Shown here piece after piece: positions 19,201 to 31,228 of a stretch of DNA of 64,000 nucleotides. A program made the position numbers and the translations under genes. Source of the stretch: Plectosphaerella cucumerina. Lineage: Eukaryota > Ascomycota > Sordariomycetes > Glomerellales > Plectosphaerellaceae. A model generated the notes under the pieces. It was given only the letters and a program-made list of their open reading frames with translations. It searched no databases and was not told the origin of the DNA. How positions within the stretch are numbered: position 1 is the stretch's first letter; every line of letters begins with the position of its first letter. The stretch covers positions 1,550,001 to 1,614,000 of the forward strand of contig JAGPXD010000005.1 in NCBI GenBank assembly GCA_020746995.1. The letters are read 5' to 3'.

Positions 19201-21640
19201 GGGTTGAAGGTCCAGTCAGACGGAGAGGCCATCGGCACACCGCTCCTCTCCGCCTCTCGTGGTCAAGGCCGACGAACGACGTGGCCGCCCTTGAGCGGTT
19301 ACATCCGACCGGCGTCTGTCCCGTTTGTCGGGCGGCAGGCAGCGAGATGGATGGATGCTGGCCGATCCGTACCTCGTCACCCATCGTCGCTGGCCATCGC
19401 GAGTTTCCACCTCGCTCGGTGCTCGCCGCCCACGCCCCCGGTGCCGAAGGGACGACGACTCGACATGGCATGACAGGGAACCATGCCGCGCCTCAGCTGG
19501 CACGCACCAGAGAGCTTCAGGGGAGCCGCGTGATTCGCACGGGCAAGTCGTCGCGATTGGGACAGGCTGCGCTCACCGCAAGACGGCCGGGGACGCTGTC
19601 CGGGTTCCTAGTGGCCCGCCACGGCGAGGGGCGGTCTGCCAACGGCGGGCAGGGAGAGCCTTGTTTCTGGCACCATGCTTTTGGGTGTTTGACCCTTCCG
19701 GCCGTTTGTCACATCGCATCCCACCAACAATCCCAATGTCGGGGGGAAAGCTCGGTGGGTCGACACCTTGTTCCTGTCGCTGCGGTGCCCTGTCGGCCAG
19801 CGATCGAAGTGCCGGGGTGCAAGGGCAGGACAGGGCAAGGGCACGTTTGTCTGCCCGCGTGGTCACAAGAGGAGGGGGGGGGAAAGGGAGGCACGGGTAC
19901 CAGACGACGAAGTACCTCGCGACCTGTGGGTTTCCCCTTCGTCCTTCGTGCCGGACCGTGGCAGCGTAGCCCCTCGGAAGATGCTCTCTGTCCGGTCTTG
20001 TCACCTTTCTTTTGCCGTCCAACCCCGATCCGAAGGTCGCCCCAAAGAAGCAACAATTACAATTTACTCGGGGCCAAACTCAATCCGCCCATCGACTCCC
20101 TCCCACACCCTTTGCGCATCGATCGCACAAACTACGGTACGCCGAAGTGCCGGGGCCTTCAATTCGCCGTGGCATCGCCGTGCTTCGATGTTGGGGGTTC
20201 GGTCTGCCTACCATCGATACCTTCTGTCGTCGTTCCCTCCCCCGGACTTGCTGATGACAAGCGAGGGCCCAGTAACCCGGCTCGCCCCTCAGCAGGGTCC
20301 CCTGTACCTACTTACGCGTACCGATCTTGCTTGGGCCTGCGCTGCGCTGCTGGGGCTCCCGCGGCTGGTGCTTGTACCGTAGAGGGTGCCGGTACGAGAT
20401 GAGAGGCGCGCCGCCGCGCCCAGCGACCCATGTTCGCCCACAGGCTTTGCAGCTTGCTTCCTCCCTCCCAGTCAGGGGGGCGTGTGGCAGCCCAAGGGCC
20501 CGGGGTGGGGGGAAGACGACAGAGACGTGCGACCCACGCCCTCGGCCGCCGTCAAAAAAGGAGAAGGGGGGGAGGGGGATTGTAAGGGGGGGCGTGGGCG
20601 CCGGGAGCCTCCCCCCGGTCGGTCCACCATTAGGTTTCGCCGCATCGAGCAGCGCCGGGTGCCAGCCAGACCAGGCAAAGGCCAGGGCAGAGGGGAGAGG
20701 ATCATCTTTTTTTCGTTGTTGGCTCCCGGGTCACCGCCGTTCCCCCCCAATCTAAATATGCTATTCGCGTCCGGGAGCTTCACCCCCAGGACAGACCAGG
20801 CAAGGCCCCGTTCGGTCCCAACGACGAGTCTTCCCCCCCCTTGCCCCCCCGTCCCATCATCCCAGCGCCAGCCCAGCCGGGGGACCGGGGTTAGACCATC
20901 CCTGGGGCTTTGACGTCGTCGAGATGCCCACTCTGGCATCGGTTTACCGCCACGGCCTGTCTGGCTTCCCTCGTTCCTGTCCGCGCCCCTCCCCGCGTTG
21001 CGCTGGCGCTGGCGCTGGCGGTCGGTCTTCGCTTTTGCCTTCTTGGCCTTTGCTTCTGGATCCTGGCGCGTGCTTGTGCTCGTGCTCGAGCTTTCCGTCT
21101 CATCGTGTGCCCTTCTTTTCATATTAAGCCCGCCCGCCAGCCACATTGCCGGGGCTCGACATCTCCCTGGGACCCTTTTCTTTTTCCATACCTACATCTA
21201 TCCCAGCCCACCACCCTTCTTTGGCTAGGACACCCGTTGCTTTTCGTGACATCAACATTTTTTGCTCTACCCTCGCCTCCTGGTCCGGACCTGTCTTAGC
21301 CTTAGCCTCGACCTTCAACCCCGGGACATTGTCTCTCTTGCTAACCCACGTCAAAAAGCTGCGCCGCCCCCAGACTGCGAACCACCAACACTCATCTCAA
21401 ACCCCAGACCCCGGACGACGCTGCTCTTATATATTGCCCGCTGCCCACCCACCTCGGCCACGCGGACGCACCACACCACGAAGTCTCAGACAGCGATACA
21501 CTACACTCACTCTTGCATGCTGCGTTAGGAAGAAGCGTGTTAGTGACGACTGGTAGAAGGGTCGACCTTTGGGCTGGAATACTCGACACGGCGACTGCAC
21601 GGCACCACCCACCGCACAACCAAACACAACAACCGCCAAT
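13248..21640. other. 8.4-kb gene-free region between divergent genes
   Basis: No protein gene, tRNA or rRNA could be supported. Many frames are open because the DNA is GC-rich, but their translations are Arg/Pro/Ser/Gly-rich, overlap each other on both strands and show no family motifs; the longest is 420 codons at 19140-20402. The first few hundred bases are the CCDC124 promoter. From about 21000 to 21640 the + strand becomes markedly pyrimidine-rich, as expected for the promoter and 5' leader of the MFS gene. A strong G-quadruplex motif lies at 20566-20598. No transposon remnant or RIP-like AT-rich block was noticed. Confidence 0.6.
20566..20598 (+). promoter_or_regulatory. Predicted G-quadruplex motif
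   Basis: Four G-runs of 7, 5, 7 and 3 bases are separated by loops of 1 nt (A), 7 nt (ATTGTAA) and 3 nt (CGT), which satisfies the G3+N1-7 rule. It lies about 1.04 kb upstream of the MFS start codon on the coding strand, inside the gene-free region, so it could form in promoter DNA or, if transcribed, in a long leader. Function is unknown. Confidence 0.55.
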
Positions 21641-23599
21641 ATGAGGAGACCAAGCTACATGACCTTGGGGCCGAGGGCGAAGGGCCCGGACGCCAAGCCC
21701 AAGAACGAACTCCCGCCTTTCCCGGCAAGACAGATGCTCGTCCTGGGTAAGTCTGCAGCGGCTGGCCCCCCAAAAGCAGGCAGACACTAACACGGCGGTG
21801 CTCTTCGCAGCTCTCTGCAGGATATGCGAGCCGATCGCCTTCATGTCCATCTTCCCGTATATCTACTACATGATCGAAGACTTCCACATCACCGACGACG
21901 AGACCAAGATTTCAGTTTACGCCGGCATGGTCACCTCTGCATTCACCCTGGCTGAGTTCTCGACGGGCCTCATGTGGGGACGCCTGAGCGACAAGATTGG
22001 GCGGAAACCGGTGCTGTTGACGGGCCTTGCTGGTACGGCGCTGAGCGTGTTGGTGTTTGGCTTTGCGCCGAACCTGACGGTTGCGCTCATTGCGCGTGCT
22101 CTTGGCGGCCTTCTGAACGGGTAGGTGGCTCCCATGGCGAGGAGAAAGCGGCATGGCTGACGGTGAGGGTACAGAAACATTGGCGTTCTCCAGACGACGG
22201 TTGCTGAGCTGGTGACGGTTAAGGAGCATCAGCGTGAGTGGTCCCGCTGGAAGCTTGGGAGAATGGCAGACTGACGAGAAGTAGCTCGCGCATACACCAT
22301 TATGCCTATTGTCTGGTGTCTTGGGTATGTAGCAACCCTCAGGAAGACGACGAAAACAGAATAGCTGACTTTCCTAGATCCATCATCGGTCCCATGATCG
22401 GCGGCGCCCTCGCGCGGCCCTGCATCAGCTACCCCGACCTCTTCCCGACCGGCACCATTTGGGAGCGCTACCCCTACCTCCTGCCGAACCTGTTCAGCGC
22501 CTGCGCCGTCTTCTGTGGCGTAGTCATCGGTTTCCTCTTCTTCGAGGAGACGCACTCTGAGAAGCGCCACCACCGCGACGCAGGCGTCGAGCTCGGCAAG
22601 CGCATCCTCTCGTGGGTGTCGTCCAACAGCTGCCAGCTCCCCGCGCGCAAGGCCGAGAAGCAGGCTCTCCTGGATGAGGAGCAGCTCCCCGCCTACCGAT
22701 CGACTGAGAGCTCGCCGCACTTGAGCACTACGTCTTCCGGCCCCGAGCCGTGCGAGTCTCTGGACCTTGATTCCGGTTCGGATGTGTCGAGCATCATGTC
22801 GGAGCCGAGGCAGCAGCAAAAACCGAAGATTTTCACCAAGCCGGTGATTCTCAACATTATCTCTTACGGCATTCTGGCCTTGTGAGTATTCTTCAATCTG
22901 GGATGTGAGACCCCTGCTGACAGCTCCAGCCACACCATGACTTTCGATCAGCTCTTCCCCGTCTTCCTCAGCACCAAGCCACCGGCGCAGAAGGACTGGC
23001 AGCTGCCCTTCCGCTTCACTGGCGGCTTCGGCATGGAGACCAAGGCCATCGGCGTCATCCTCGCAGTCCAGGGCGTCTACTCCATGGCGGCTAATGCATC
23101 CATCTGCCCCATCGTCGTCAAGCGCCTCGGTGCCCTCCGCACATTCCGCCTCGTCGCCGTCTCCTACTTCCTCCTCTACCTCGCCACCCCCTACCTAGTT
23201 CTGCTACCCGAGAACCTGCGCATGCCGGGAATCTACATCATGGTCATCTGGAAGTGCACCTTCTCGACAATGGCCTACCCCAGCAACGCCATCCTCCTGA
23301 CGAACTCGGCCCCCAACCTCAGCGTTCTCGGCACCATCAACGGCGTTGCTGCGTCGACGGCCAGCCTCTCTCGTGCCTTTGGACCAACAATCTCCGGCTT
23401 CCTGTACGCCATGGGTCTGCGCACCGGATACTCGGGCCTCGCGTGGTGGGTGACGGGCGCCATCACCATCACCGGCGCCTTCATCAGCCTGCACGTCACC
23501 GAGGCCGGTGGCCGCTTCGACGAGCCCGTGCGGGACGTCGAGACGGCCATTGAGCCAAGCGAGCGCGAGGGCCTCCTGACGGGCGAGGCGCCGCGGTGA
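21641..23599 (+). CDS. MFS transporter, DHA1-like (YCR023C/ZIF1 type)
   Basis: 562-aa multipass membrane transporter from six exons: 21641-21746, 21811-22120, 22175-22233, 22285-22324, 22378-22881 and 22930-23599, with phases consistent at all joints. The N-terminal half carries the MFS motif A GRLSDKIGRKPVLLTG after TM2 and the ALGGLLNGNIGVLQT stretch of TM4. A long cytosolic loop between TM6 and TM7 (about 245-320) is acidic and Ser-rich, and the C-terminal half resumes with NIISYGILAFHTMTFDQLFPVFLST. This layout matches the fungal/plant DHA1 subgroup that includes yeast YCR023C and plant zinc-induced facilitators; substrates in fungi are mostly unknown. The chosen start gives a short cytosolic N-terminus; an in-frame ATG at 21569 would add 24 residues. 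No metabolic genes lie next to it. Confidence 0.85.
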
Positions 23600-23704
23600 T
23601 ACCCGACACATCAAGCATGCGATGAGCGACGACATTTTACACTATTTAATTTCATGCCCTTTTTTCCGAAGCGAGCAAAAGACACCAGGCGAAACAAGGC
23701 GGGG

Positions 23705-23738
23705 CGAAACGAAAGGGGGGGCGAAACGAAAGGGGGGG
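23705..23738 (+). repeat. 17-bp perfect tandem duplication
   Basis: Two identical adjacent copies of a 17-bp unit (CGAAACGAAA followed by seven G), preceded at about 23690 by a degenerate copy. It lies about 105 bp past the MFS stop codon, so it is probably in the 3' UTR. Confidence 0.8.
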
Positions 23739-23935
23739 AAAGCAAAACCAACAACCGGCGTTTTTGATTTTGGTTTACTTTTCTTCATTTCCGACAACAC
23801 ACGGGCGGCAGGGAGACTTTTTGGTCTCTGCCGACACAAGCGGGGATACCACTACATTGATGATAGACAATCGTTCACAGGGACACAAACGAGCATGGAA
23901 GGGAGGGAAAGGGAAAGAGGGGGGCAGCAAGCGGA

Positions 23936-23949
23936 TCGGCCTCTTCCGA
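23936..23949. promoter_or_regulatory. TCGG-N6-CCGA site (Ppr1/UaY-type), copy 1
   Basis: TCGGCCTCTTCCGA is a palindromic CGG-N6-CCG element matching the site reported for Ppr1 and UaY. It lies between the MFS transporter (337 bp past its stop) and the Ppr1-like gene, 3.8 kb upstream of that start, so its relevance is less clear than that of the copies at 33.4 kb. Confidence 0.4.
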
Positions 23950-26900
23950 GCGAAGGGGTGCGATCATGGTTGATTTGGCGCTGGCGTATTTTCGATTTAA
24001 TGGTTGCTCTTCTTTTCCTTCAGGGGGGGTTGTGGTACGAAGCCATCCATTGCGAGAGGCGTTTTGCTTGGCTTTGGCATCGGGCCACCATCTGCTTTTC
24101 TGGCCTAGAGCAAATAACCTGAAAGAGAGAGAGAATCTTTTCTTGACACTTGTGTCTTGCCTGACGACCCCCTGGCTCGAAACGTATAGACTTTTTTTGA
24201 CACTTTCCGGAATTGTACGATGGGCTCATTTCCATGACTCGTTGACCCCCCTGGCCCAGCTGTGACGGCAGTTGGCGAAGGGGAAGGGGCCCGTTTGTGG
24301 CGCCCCGAAGGTGGTCGGGCGAGAGGGAGAGCGTGCAGGCGAGACGAGGCGAGGTCACGGTGAGGGTGGGCAGCTTCCCGAAGGGCTGGTCCCGCGCGTG
24401 GCAGCCACCGGCGGCGGTACTGCAGAGAAGGATACAGGGGGGTGTGAGGGGGAGGTTCCGCTCTGCCCACAGCAAAGAAGCAGAAGGGTAAGGCAGAGGT
24501 GCGTCCAGCCAGGGATCCCGCATATAATGAGACCTGACCGGCGGCAGGGGGAGATCTATCTGGCAAGGCGAGTGCATCTCGGTGAAGAGGGCCTGCAGCA
24601 ACGAGCGATGTGAGGTTGCCTCGGCCGTTGGGGAGGAGACAACATATGCGCGATCCCCGTAGGTGCAGGACGGGCTTTTGGGTTACACAAAGAATGGTGT
24701 ACTTGTAGTATCTTTATGGCCCTGCAACGGCTGAAGAAGAGGCTGTGGGTTGTATGTGTTGGTTGTCAAGATGATGCATCTGGACGAATTGATCCTTCTC
24801 GGAAGTCGGTGAGGACTGGTTGACCGGGGGGGGGGCGTGTGGGTGGTCAATATGAAAGAAAAAGCAAGCGTTGCCTTACGGCCAGTAGGCAGCGTGTGTG
24901 TGTCTTGGTTGAGTGGTTGACCTGTCACATCGATCCGGCGGTGCCCTGGGATGACAGCGATCGGAGGGGGGTGTTTCTTGGTGTTGCTGCCGTAGCGGCA
25001 GAGCGGCGGGAGTCTCACATGATGGATCCACGGAGGATTTTCAAGGACACGGGGGCGGCATTCAAGCATACACCGTCGTCGCCGGGACTGCGTCGGCGGA
25101 TTACAACGGAGCTTCCGCGAGCCCTCACTCCCCTGTATCGATCGCGGGGGTATTTCAGGATGATGGGCAAAATTGCCCGGTTGCAGTCCTGGGCGCGTCA
25201 TGGACGGCCACCGGAAGGCGATCCGCGAGGCTCCACGGCAGGGGATGAGTAGGGGCACGCGCCGTAAGGCGTCAACTCGGTCCGCTGCGCAGGGGCGGGA
25301 GGGTGCCGGGCGGATATGCCTGATGCTTCCGTGTCGTGGTCCCCGGGATGGCCGAGGCAGGGGGGCGGGCAGGGCGAATGGAGACGCTTTCCGGGCGTGA
25401 CAGTGACACTGAGCTTCACTCACCCCGGGCGACGGATGACGTTGGCCCAGGACGGTGCTTGACTTGACGTTGCCGCGGGCCGGGGGTTTCGGCGGCGGTG
25501 TAAGTCGAGCACGACTCTGGAAAGGGCAGAGGGGTGCGATTTGTGCCCTGCCCTGGATCCAGGGTCCGGCCGAGGCAGCTGCCTTGCCAGCAGGGCAATG
25601 TGAGTCAGGAAAATGGGAAACGTGGTCCTGGCAGGCTGGTTGGCGATGCCGGTGTGCGGGACGGCAGGCAGGCAAGGCAGAAGGGCGATCTTCCTTTCGA
25701 GGGGCCACGGGAACGGGAACGGATGGATGCTATGCGATGGATGGAAGTATGACTGAATGGCGGTGTGGGAAAGTCGGGGCGGGTCGAGCTGCCGGAAGCC
25801 GTTTGGGAGGGAGAGGAACAGCCGGGGCGAGGCCCCTGTAGCGTTTTCCTAGAATTGTTTTCCTTAGGGGTTCGGTCACTTGACCGTCGGGGGCGCGGCC
25901 ATGGACCATGGCTATTTGCTCTCTCTCGTCACGATGCGTCGGCGAAGCGACCGGTGACGGATACATGATGGGTCTCCTCTCAACGGCTGGGGATGGTTTC
26001 TTTTTCGAAGGTTTGCTTGGCTCGACCGGCCATCTCGCATGTTGCGCCTGGGCGTCGGCTCGGTGGTCAGATGACCAGTTCCAAGGGCGGGATGAATGCT
26101 TTGTGCTTTTTTGTCTCGCCGGTCATCCGATCCGGGGCGCGGGTGTTCCTAGATGGATGTCACCTGGTGGGTGTCAGATCGGAGGATTCCTGAGGAGGGG
26201 CCCGATGTTGTCTCGTCTCTGCTGGGCCTAACCTGCCGGTTGTTTGACACAGGGTCGGTCCTACGGCATGAGCGTACTTGTATGTTTTTTTCGTGGGGGG
26301 TGTGGCATGCTGGGAGAGCCGCGATGCAAGACATCGTGGGAGCCTCAGCGAGGCGAGACACTGGGTGACTGGGGGTGTTATCGGTCAGGCTCGGTGAAGA
26401 GGGGAAGGACGCCGGTCTTCGGTCGGCCCCGGCCTCCAATGTGCTGGCAAGGCTGGCTGCCAAGACTGGGCAGTGCCCGACGGGCCGTCGTTATCTTCCA
26501 GATTGTATCGTGAAGGTGTGCCAGCTGTTCTTGCCTGGCAGCTGTGTCTTGGTGTGTATGGTGTGGTGGTGAAGTGGTGGTGGCCGCCGGCCGGCCTCAT
26601 CGGAGGATTGAGCGCGGGATGGAATGGCCGTGCGGCAGCTTGCTTTGCTTGCTTGCTTGCTTTCCACTGCAACAGCCTGAGTCGTCAACCACCAAGCTCC
26701 ATGTCTCTCGGAGCTCAAGCTCGCTCGCTTGTCGTTGTACCGAGATGGCCGTTGTTGACATCAAAGCCCAAGATGGCTTGCGCACTTCGCTTTCGCAGAT
26801 ACGCATAGACCTCATATCGTTAAGACGTCTCCTACAATCAGTCAGTGTGCTTTCGTAATAGTGGCGGCAGTTACTTGTACTCAAATGTCCCGGCATTTTC

Positions 26901-27744
26901 CAGTGGCAGAGCTGGGAAAGTGACAGAGACGGGCGATTGACCGTCCTGGCAGTCATCCCCGGCACCGTCTTGCGAGATGCGGGGGGCTTTAATCCCTTAT
27001 CAGCGCCTTCGGCCGCTGAAGATGCACGCTAGCCGCCTCGTCTTATCGCCTATCACCCTTCGAGTCGCAATTCCGGCCCCCTGATTCGCTCAGGTGCCCA
27101 ACCCCCGCGGTCCCCGTTGGTCAGCGCGCCCCCCCGAGTCCCCCACATGATAGACGAGACCCCGGTCAGCGACGATGGCTGTTAGTGCGTTCGCCTCAAA
27201 CTCCACCATCACTCTAACAGCTGGTGCTTGGCTGGACTATCGCTCTGAGCCGCGGGAAGAAAAGAAGCTGGCCCCAGATCGTCGTCGCCGGCGACACTTT
27301 CTCGGCACAACCCAACCGCCATCTCGCATCCTCGCCTCCCGTCGGAAACACCAGACCCTCGACAACTGTCATGGCCGGATGAAATGGTCGCGCCCTAGGT
27401 CTTCACCGCGCCATTGGCTCGTACCGGAAACCGCATCTCTCTGATCGACAGAGCTCCCCCAGTCGCCGCAGCCGCAGCGCGACCCTTCACCGATTCCAAT
27501 CTGACTGCTTGCTCCTCACCGGCGCCGTCAGCCTCGCCGAACCGCCCGACGACACACGACCACATCGACTGTGCTGAATATACTGCTAAAAGAGCTCTGC
27601 GAACTGCTCCGACCTCTCAACTGGTCTAAAGGACCATGCTTCGGGCCACACATCAATGTTCAGATAAAGGCCCCTCAGAGAGCCCCCAATAACCACTCCG
27701 CCACCGCCCGATCTTTATTATTGCCCTCCCGGGACTCAGCCAAT

Positions 27745-30700
27745 ATGCCTGAACACTCCCCGCCGTCTCCGAACCCAAAGCCGCTGAAGCGCCAGCGCCA
27801 GTCTTCGTACGATGACGCCTCGCCCACCGACGCCATCAACGACGCCAGCCCGACCTCCGCAGACCAGACTGATGGAGCCGGCCCAGGCGCCCTCGACAAG
27901 GCTGGAAAGGCCGCCGCCGCAGCTGCCGCTGCTGCGAGCAGTACATTCCGCAACGTGAGCGCATGCAACCGCTGCCGCCTGCGTAAAAACAGATGCGACC
28001 AGAAGCTGCCCAGCTGCGCCAGCTGCGCAAAGGCTGGCGTCGCCTGCGTCGGCTACGATCCCATCACCAAGAAGGAAATCCCAAGAAGGTAGGTCCGCTG
28101 CGTGGCATGCGCGCGCACGCGATTCGTTGACATACTGACCGTGCCTGCCGCAGCTATGTCTTCTACCTCGAGACACGAGTGGAGCAGCTCGAGGCCTTGC
28201 TCACCCAGAACAACATCGCCTTCCCCTCGGCCGAGGACCTCGAGACATGCTCCCGGCCGAGCCAGCGTACTGCGCGGTCTGTCACCGACACAGGCCTCGG
28301 CGACAGATCAGATAGCGTCGACGGCTCCGCCCCGGCATCCGTCGCAAACCAGCCCATCCGGCCCGACCTGGAAAAGGCCAAGAAGGCCGAGACCAGCTCG
28401 GGCATGCTCAACATCGTGAGCCCCTCGAAGCCTCGCTCTCTTGCCTCAGCCTCGGGCGTCTCCTTCAACCGCGTCGTCTTCGCCGCCGTGCAATACTCCG
28501 TCTCGGACCAGAACGGCACCCAGGACCGCAACGGGAAGGGCGGCACCACCACCATGAGAGACTCCTTCTTCGGCCTCCACACCAAGCCCACCATTAGGCC
28601 GGCCCAATTCCCGACAAAGGATGTCGCCGGCAGGCTCATCAAGCTGTATTTTGAGCACGCGAACCCTCAGATACCCATCCTTCACCGCGGCGAGTTCATG
28701 AACATGTTCGAGCAGGCCTATGCCACCCAGGGCGGCCCTCGCAGCTCCAGGGAGCTGTACATGCTCAATATGGTCTTCGCCATCGGCTGCGGTGTCATCG
28801 TTGGCGAGCCAGTACGGGGTGACGGTACAGGCGTTGGCGGTCCACGGGATCCTGTTGACCCCAACAAGTTTGGCCAGGCTCAGCCGGAGGAGTATCACGC
28901 CAGCGCCATTGTTCACCTCGAGGCATGCCTAGGAACAAGCGGCGGTGGCCTTGAAGTGCTCCAAGCTGTGTTGCTCCTGGCCAACTTTGCCCTGCTTCGG
29001 CCCGTGCCTCCCGGTCTCTGGTACATCATCGGTGTTGCTGTGCGCCTGGCTGTTGACCTCGGACTGCACTATGAAGACGGCAGTGACGTGGAGACGGCCA
29101 TCCCCGAGATCCCGATGGGGCCCGAGCCCGAGACCAAGGAGCGGCGAGAGTCGCGCGATTCGCAGCTGCGCGAGCGTGGCCGACGGTTGTACATCCGCGA
29201 CATGCGCAGGCGCCTGTGGTGGTGCACATACTCCTTCGACAGGCTCGTGAGCACCTGCGTCGGCCGGCCCTTCGGTATCAGCGACCAGGTCATCACCACC
29301 GAGTTCCCTTCGCTGCTCGACGACCAGAACATCACGCCGACCGGATTCATTGACCCTCCTGTCGACACGTTGGAGCCCAGCTACAAGCACGTAGCGTACC
29401 ATTATTTCAAGCTGCGTCTGCTGCAGTCGGAGATTATCCAGGTGCTGCAGTACAACCAGACACAGGTCGCCCGGGTCCATGGCCAGAACATGACCAACTC
29501 GGACATCCACACCAGGCTCCCATCGCCATTCCTCGTCAAGTTCGACTCGTTCCGGTCCTGGCGCATCGACATCGACAGGCGGCTGTACCAGTGGAAGAAC
29601 TCGGCGCCCACCCGAGAGGAGACGGGCGTGGCCTTCTCCACCGAGTTCCTCGAGCTCAACTACTGGCAGGCCATCATCATGCTCTACAGGCAGAGCCTGA
29701 GCGTGCCCGCCATGTTCGAGGGCGAGTACAACACCTCGATGGAGGTCAACAGCCCCACCGCCTTCCAGGCCGAGCTCAGGGAGGACGAGGATCGAATCTA
29801 TCTCAAGGTGGCCGAGGCCGGCCAGAAGATTCTTCGCATCTACCGACAGCTGCATCTCAGCGGTCTCGTCAGCTACACATATCTATCGACACACCATCTA
29901 TTCATGGCGGGCATTTCTTATCTATATGCCATTTGGCACTCCCCTATTGTTAGGAGCCGCCTCGTAAGTTTCACACTTTCGATTACTGATGCCGGATACT
30001 GACACGATGCAGAACATGGACGAGGTTGATTTTACGATCCTCGCGGCAAAGTCGGTCTTTACCGATCTTATGGACAAGTGTCCGCCGGCGGAGACGTGTC
30101 GCGACGCGTTTGACCGCACCGCCAAGGCGACCATCAAGATGGCGAACTCGACGGGTGGCTTCGGATCCGTGCCGTCATCTCGCAAATCGAAAGAGAGCCG
30201 CCTGGAATGGGCTTCGAATGGGGATGGTTCTTCGACTGCCAGCCTTCACCGGCGGAGACAGCCTCCATCCCAGAACGCCTTCCAAATCGACATGTCCCTC
30301 TCCGACACCTTGTCATCACCCAGCCTTTCGGCCTCGGGCGAGCTCCCCTCCCATTCGCCCTCGATAGCTCGCTCCAAGACGTTCGAGACGGATCCCTTCT
30401 CGGCCATGGGCAACCGCGGCCAGCCCAGCCCGGTGGGCACGGCAGGTCTCGACCCGACCATGATGCACTCACCGACACTGATGCGTCAAAACACGGCGCC
30501 GCAGACGGCATCGACATCGGCGAGTACGCCGTACCTCGCCCAGCAGCAGGGACCGTACCGGCCCGGTGGCCCCGTCAGCCTCAAGTCCGAGTACGGGGAC
30601 CCGCAGATGGTCGACTTCTTCCAGACGTTGCAGAACATGGACGGTAGCGGTACGGGCCCCGGCAGCACGGGCGGCGATATGGCCGGATTCCCCGGAGCCT

Positions 30701-30900
30701 CTGGCGGCGGGGCAGGCGGCGCGGATATGTCGCAGCAGCAGCTGGACCTGGGCTTCGGCATCAACTGGGACAATCTGCACCACGATTTCAGCGACGGCGG
30801 GCAGCAGATGAACATTTTCGACGGCTTCTTCTTCGGAAGCCAGCAGCAGCCGCAGCAGCAGAACGGGAACGGCTCGGGGCCGAACGAGGGGGGGAGGTAG
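27745..30900 (+). CDS. Zn2Cys6 transcription factor, Ppr1/UaY-like
   Basis: 1013-aa nuclear regulator from exons 27745-28088, 28154-29963 and 30013-30900. The zinc cluster at residues 74-101 (C-x2-C-x6-C-x6-C-x2-C-x6-C) follows an Ala-rich tract. It continues through VGYDPITKKEIPRSYVFYLE into a short coiled-coil dimerisation element (to about 137). The PRSYVF-LE linker and the spacing resemble yeast Ppr1, the uracil-pathway regulator, and Aspergillus UaY, the purine-utilisation activator; UaY is also about 1000 aa. The middle-homology region contains CVGRPFGISDQVITTEFPSLLDD. The C-terminus is rich in Gly, Gln and acidic/aromatic residues, like an activation domain. An ATG at 27571 is in frame and would add 58 residues. 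TCGG-N6-CCGA sites, the known Ppr1/UaY target, occur beside the racemase and transporter genes downstream. Whether it senses uric acid, a pyrimidine intermediate or something else is unknown. Confidence 0.88.
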
Positions 30901-31228
30901 TGTCGGCTGAGAAGGGTGGTGGTGAGTTGAGTCTAGCGTGGCGTCTGGGGCAGGTTATAGTGCAGGCAGAGGCGGTTTTGCGCCATGCAAAAAGCAGAGG
31001 ATGATGGAAGGGGAGGGGTTCTCGAAAAGGGGTCACATTGTATAGTACCTGAACAGGAAAAGCCCGGGTGCAGGGCGTGTGGGAGGTGCTGTGCTGCCTC
31101 TGTTATTTGACGAGTGGTAGCTAGCTGGCTATACCCAGGAATTGATGAATCAACGATGAGCGTCTGTGTCCAAGAATCCCGAACGCCCTTCTGTCCTTTT
31201 CAGCTTCCTCCTCATCCTCAACTTCCAT
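30901..31228. terminator. Convergent 3' region
   Basis: 328 bp between two convergent stop codons, expected to hold the 3' ends of the Ppr1-like gene and the NTF2-like gene. No further gene is seen. Confidence 0.4.

Larger units (their letters stand above)
23600..27744. other. 4.1-kb gene-free region upstream of Ppr1-like regulator
   Basis: No gene could be supported; open frames such as 24683-25708 on the minus strand have proline/arginine/histidine-rich random composition. The start is the MFS 3' UTR, with a 17-bp tandem duplication at 23705-23738. One TCGG-N6-CCGA site lies at 23936-23949. Short simple repeats (GCTT units near 26640) and poly-G runs (24826-24835) occur. The last kilobase is the promoter and leader of the Zn2Cys6 gene. 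Confidence 0.55.

Noticed and set aside
19140..20402. 420-codon open frame on the plus strand in the gene desert
   Set aside because: Arg/Pro/Ser/Gly-rich composition, overlapped by long frames on both strands (19325-19969, 19573-20022), no domain motif; GC-rich DNA keeps frames open by chance.
24683..25708. 341-codon minus-strand frame upstream of the Ppr1-like gene
   Set aside because: Pro/Arg/His-rich translation without motifs, interrupted by simple-repeat DNA.
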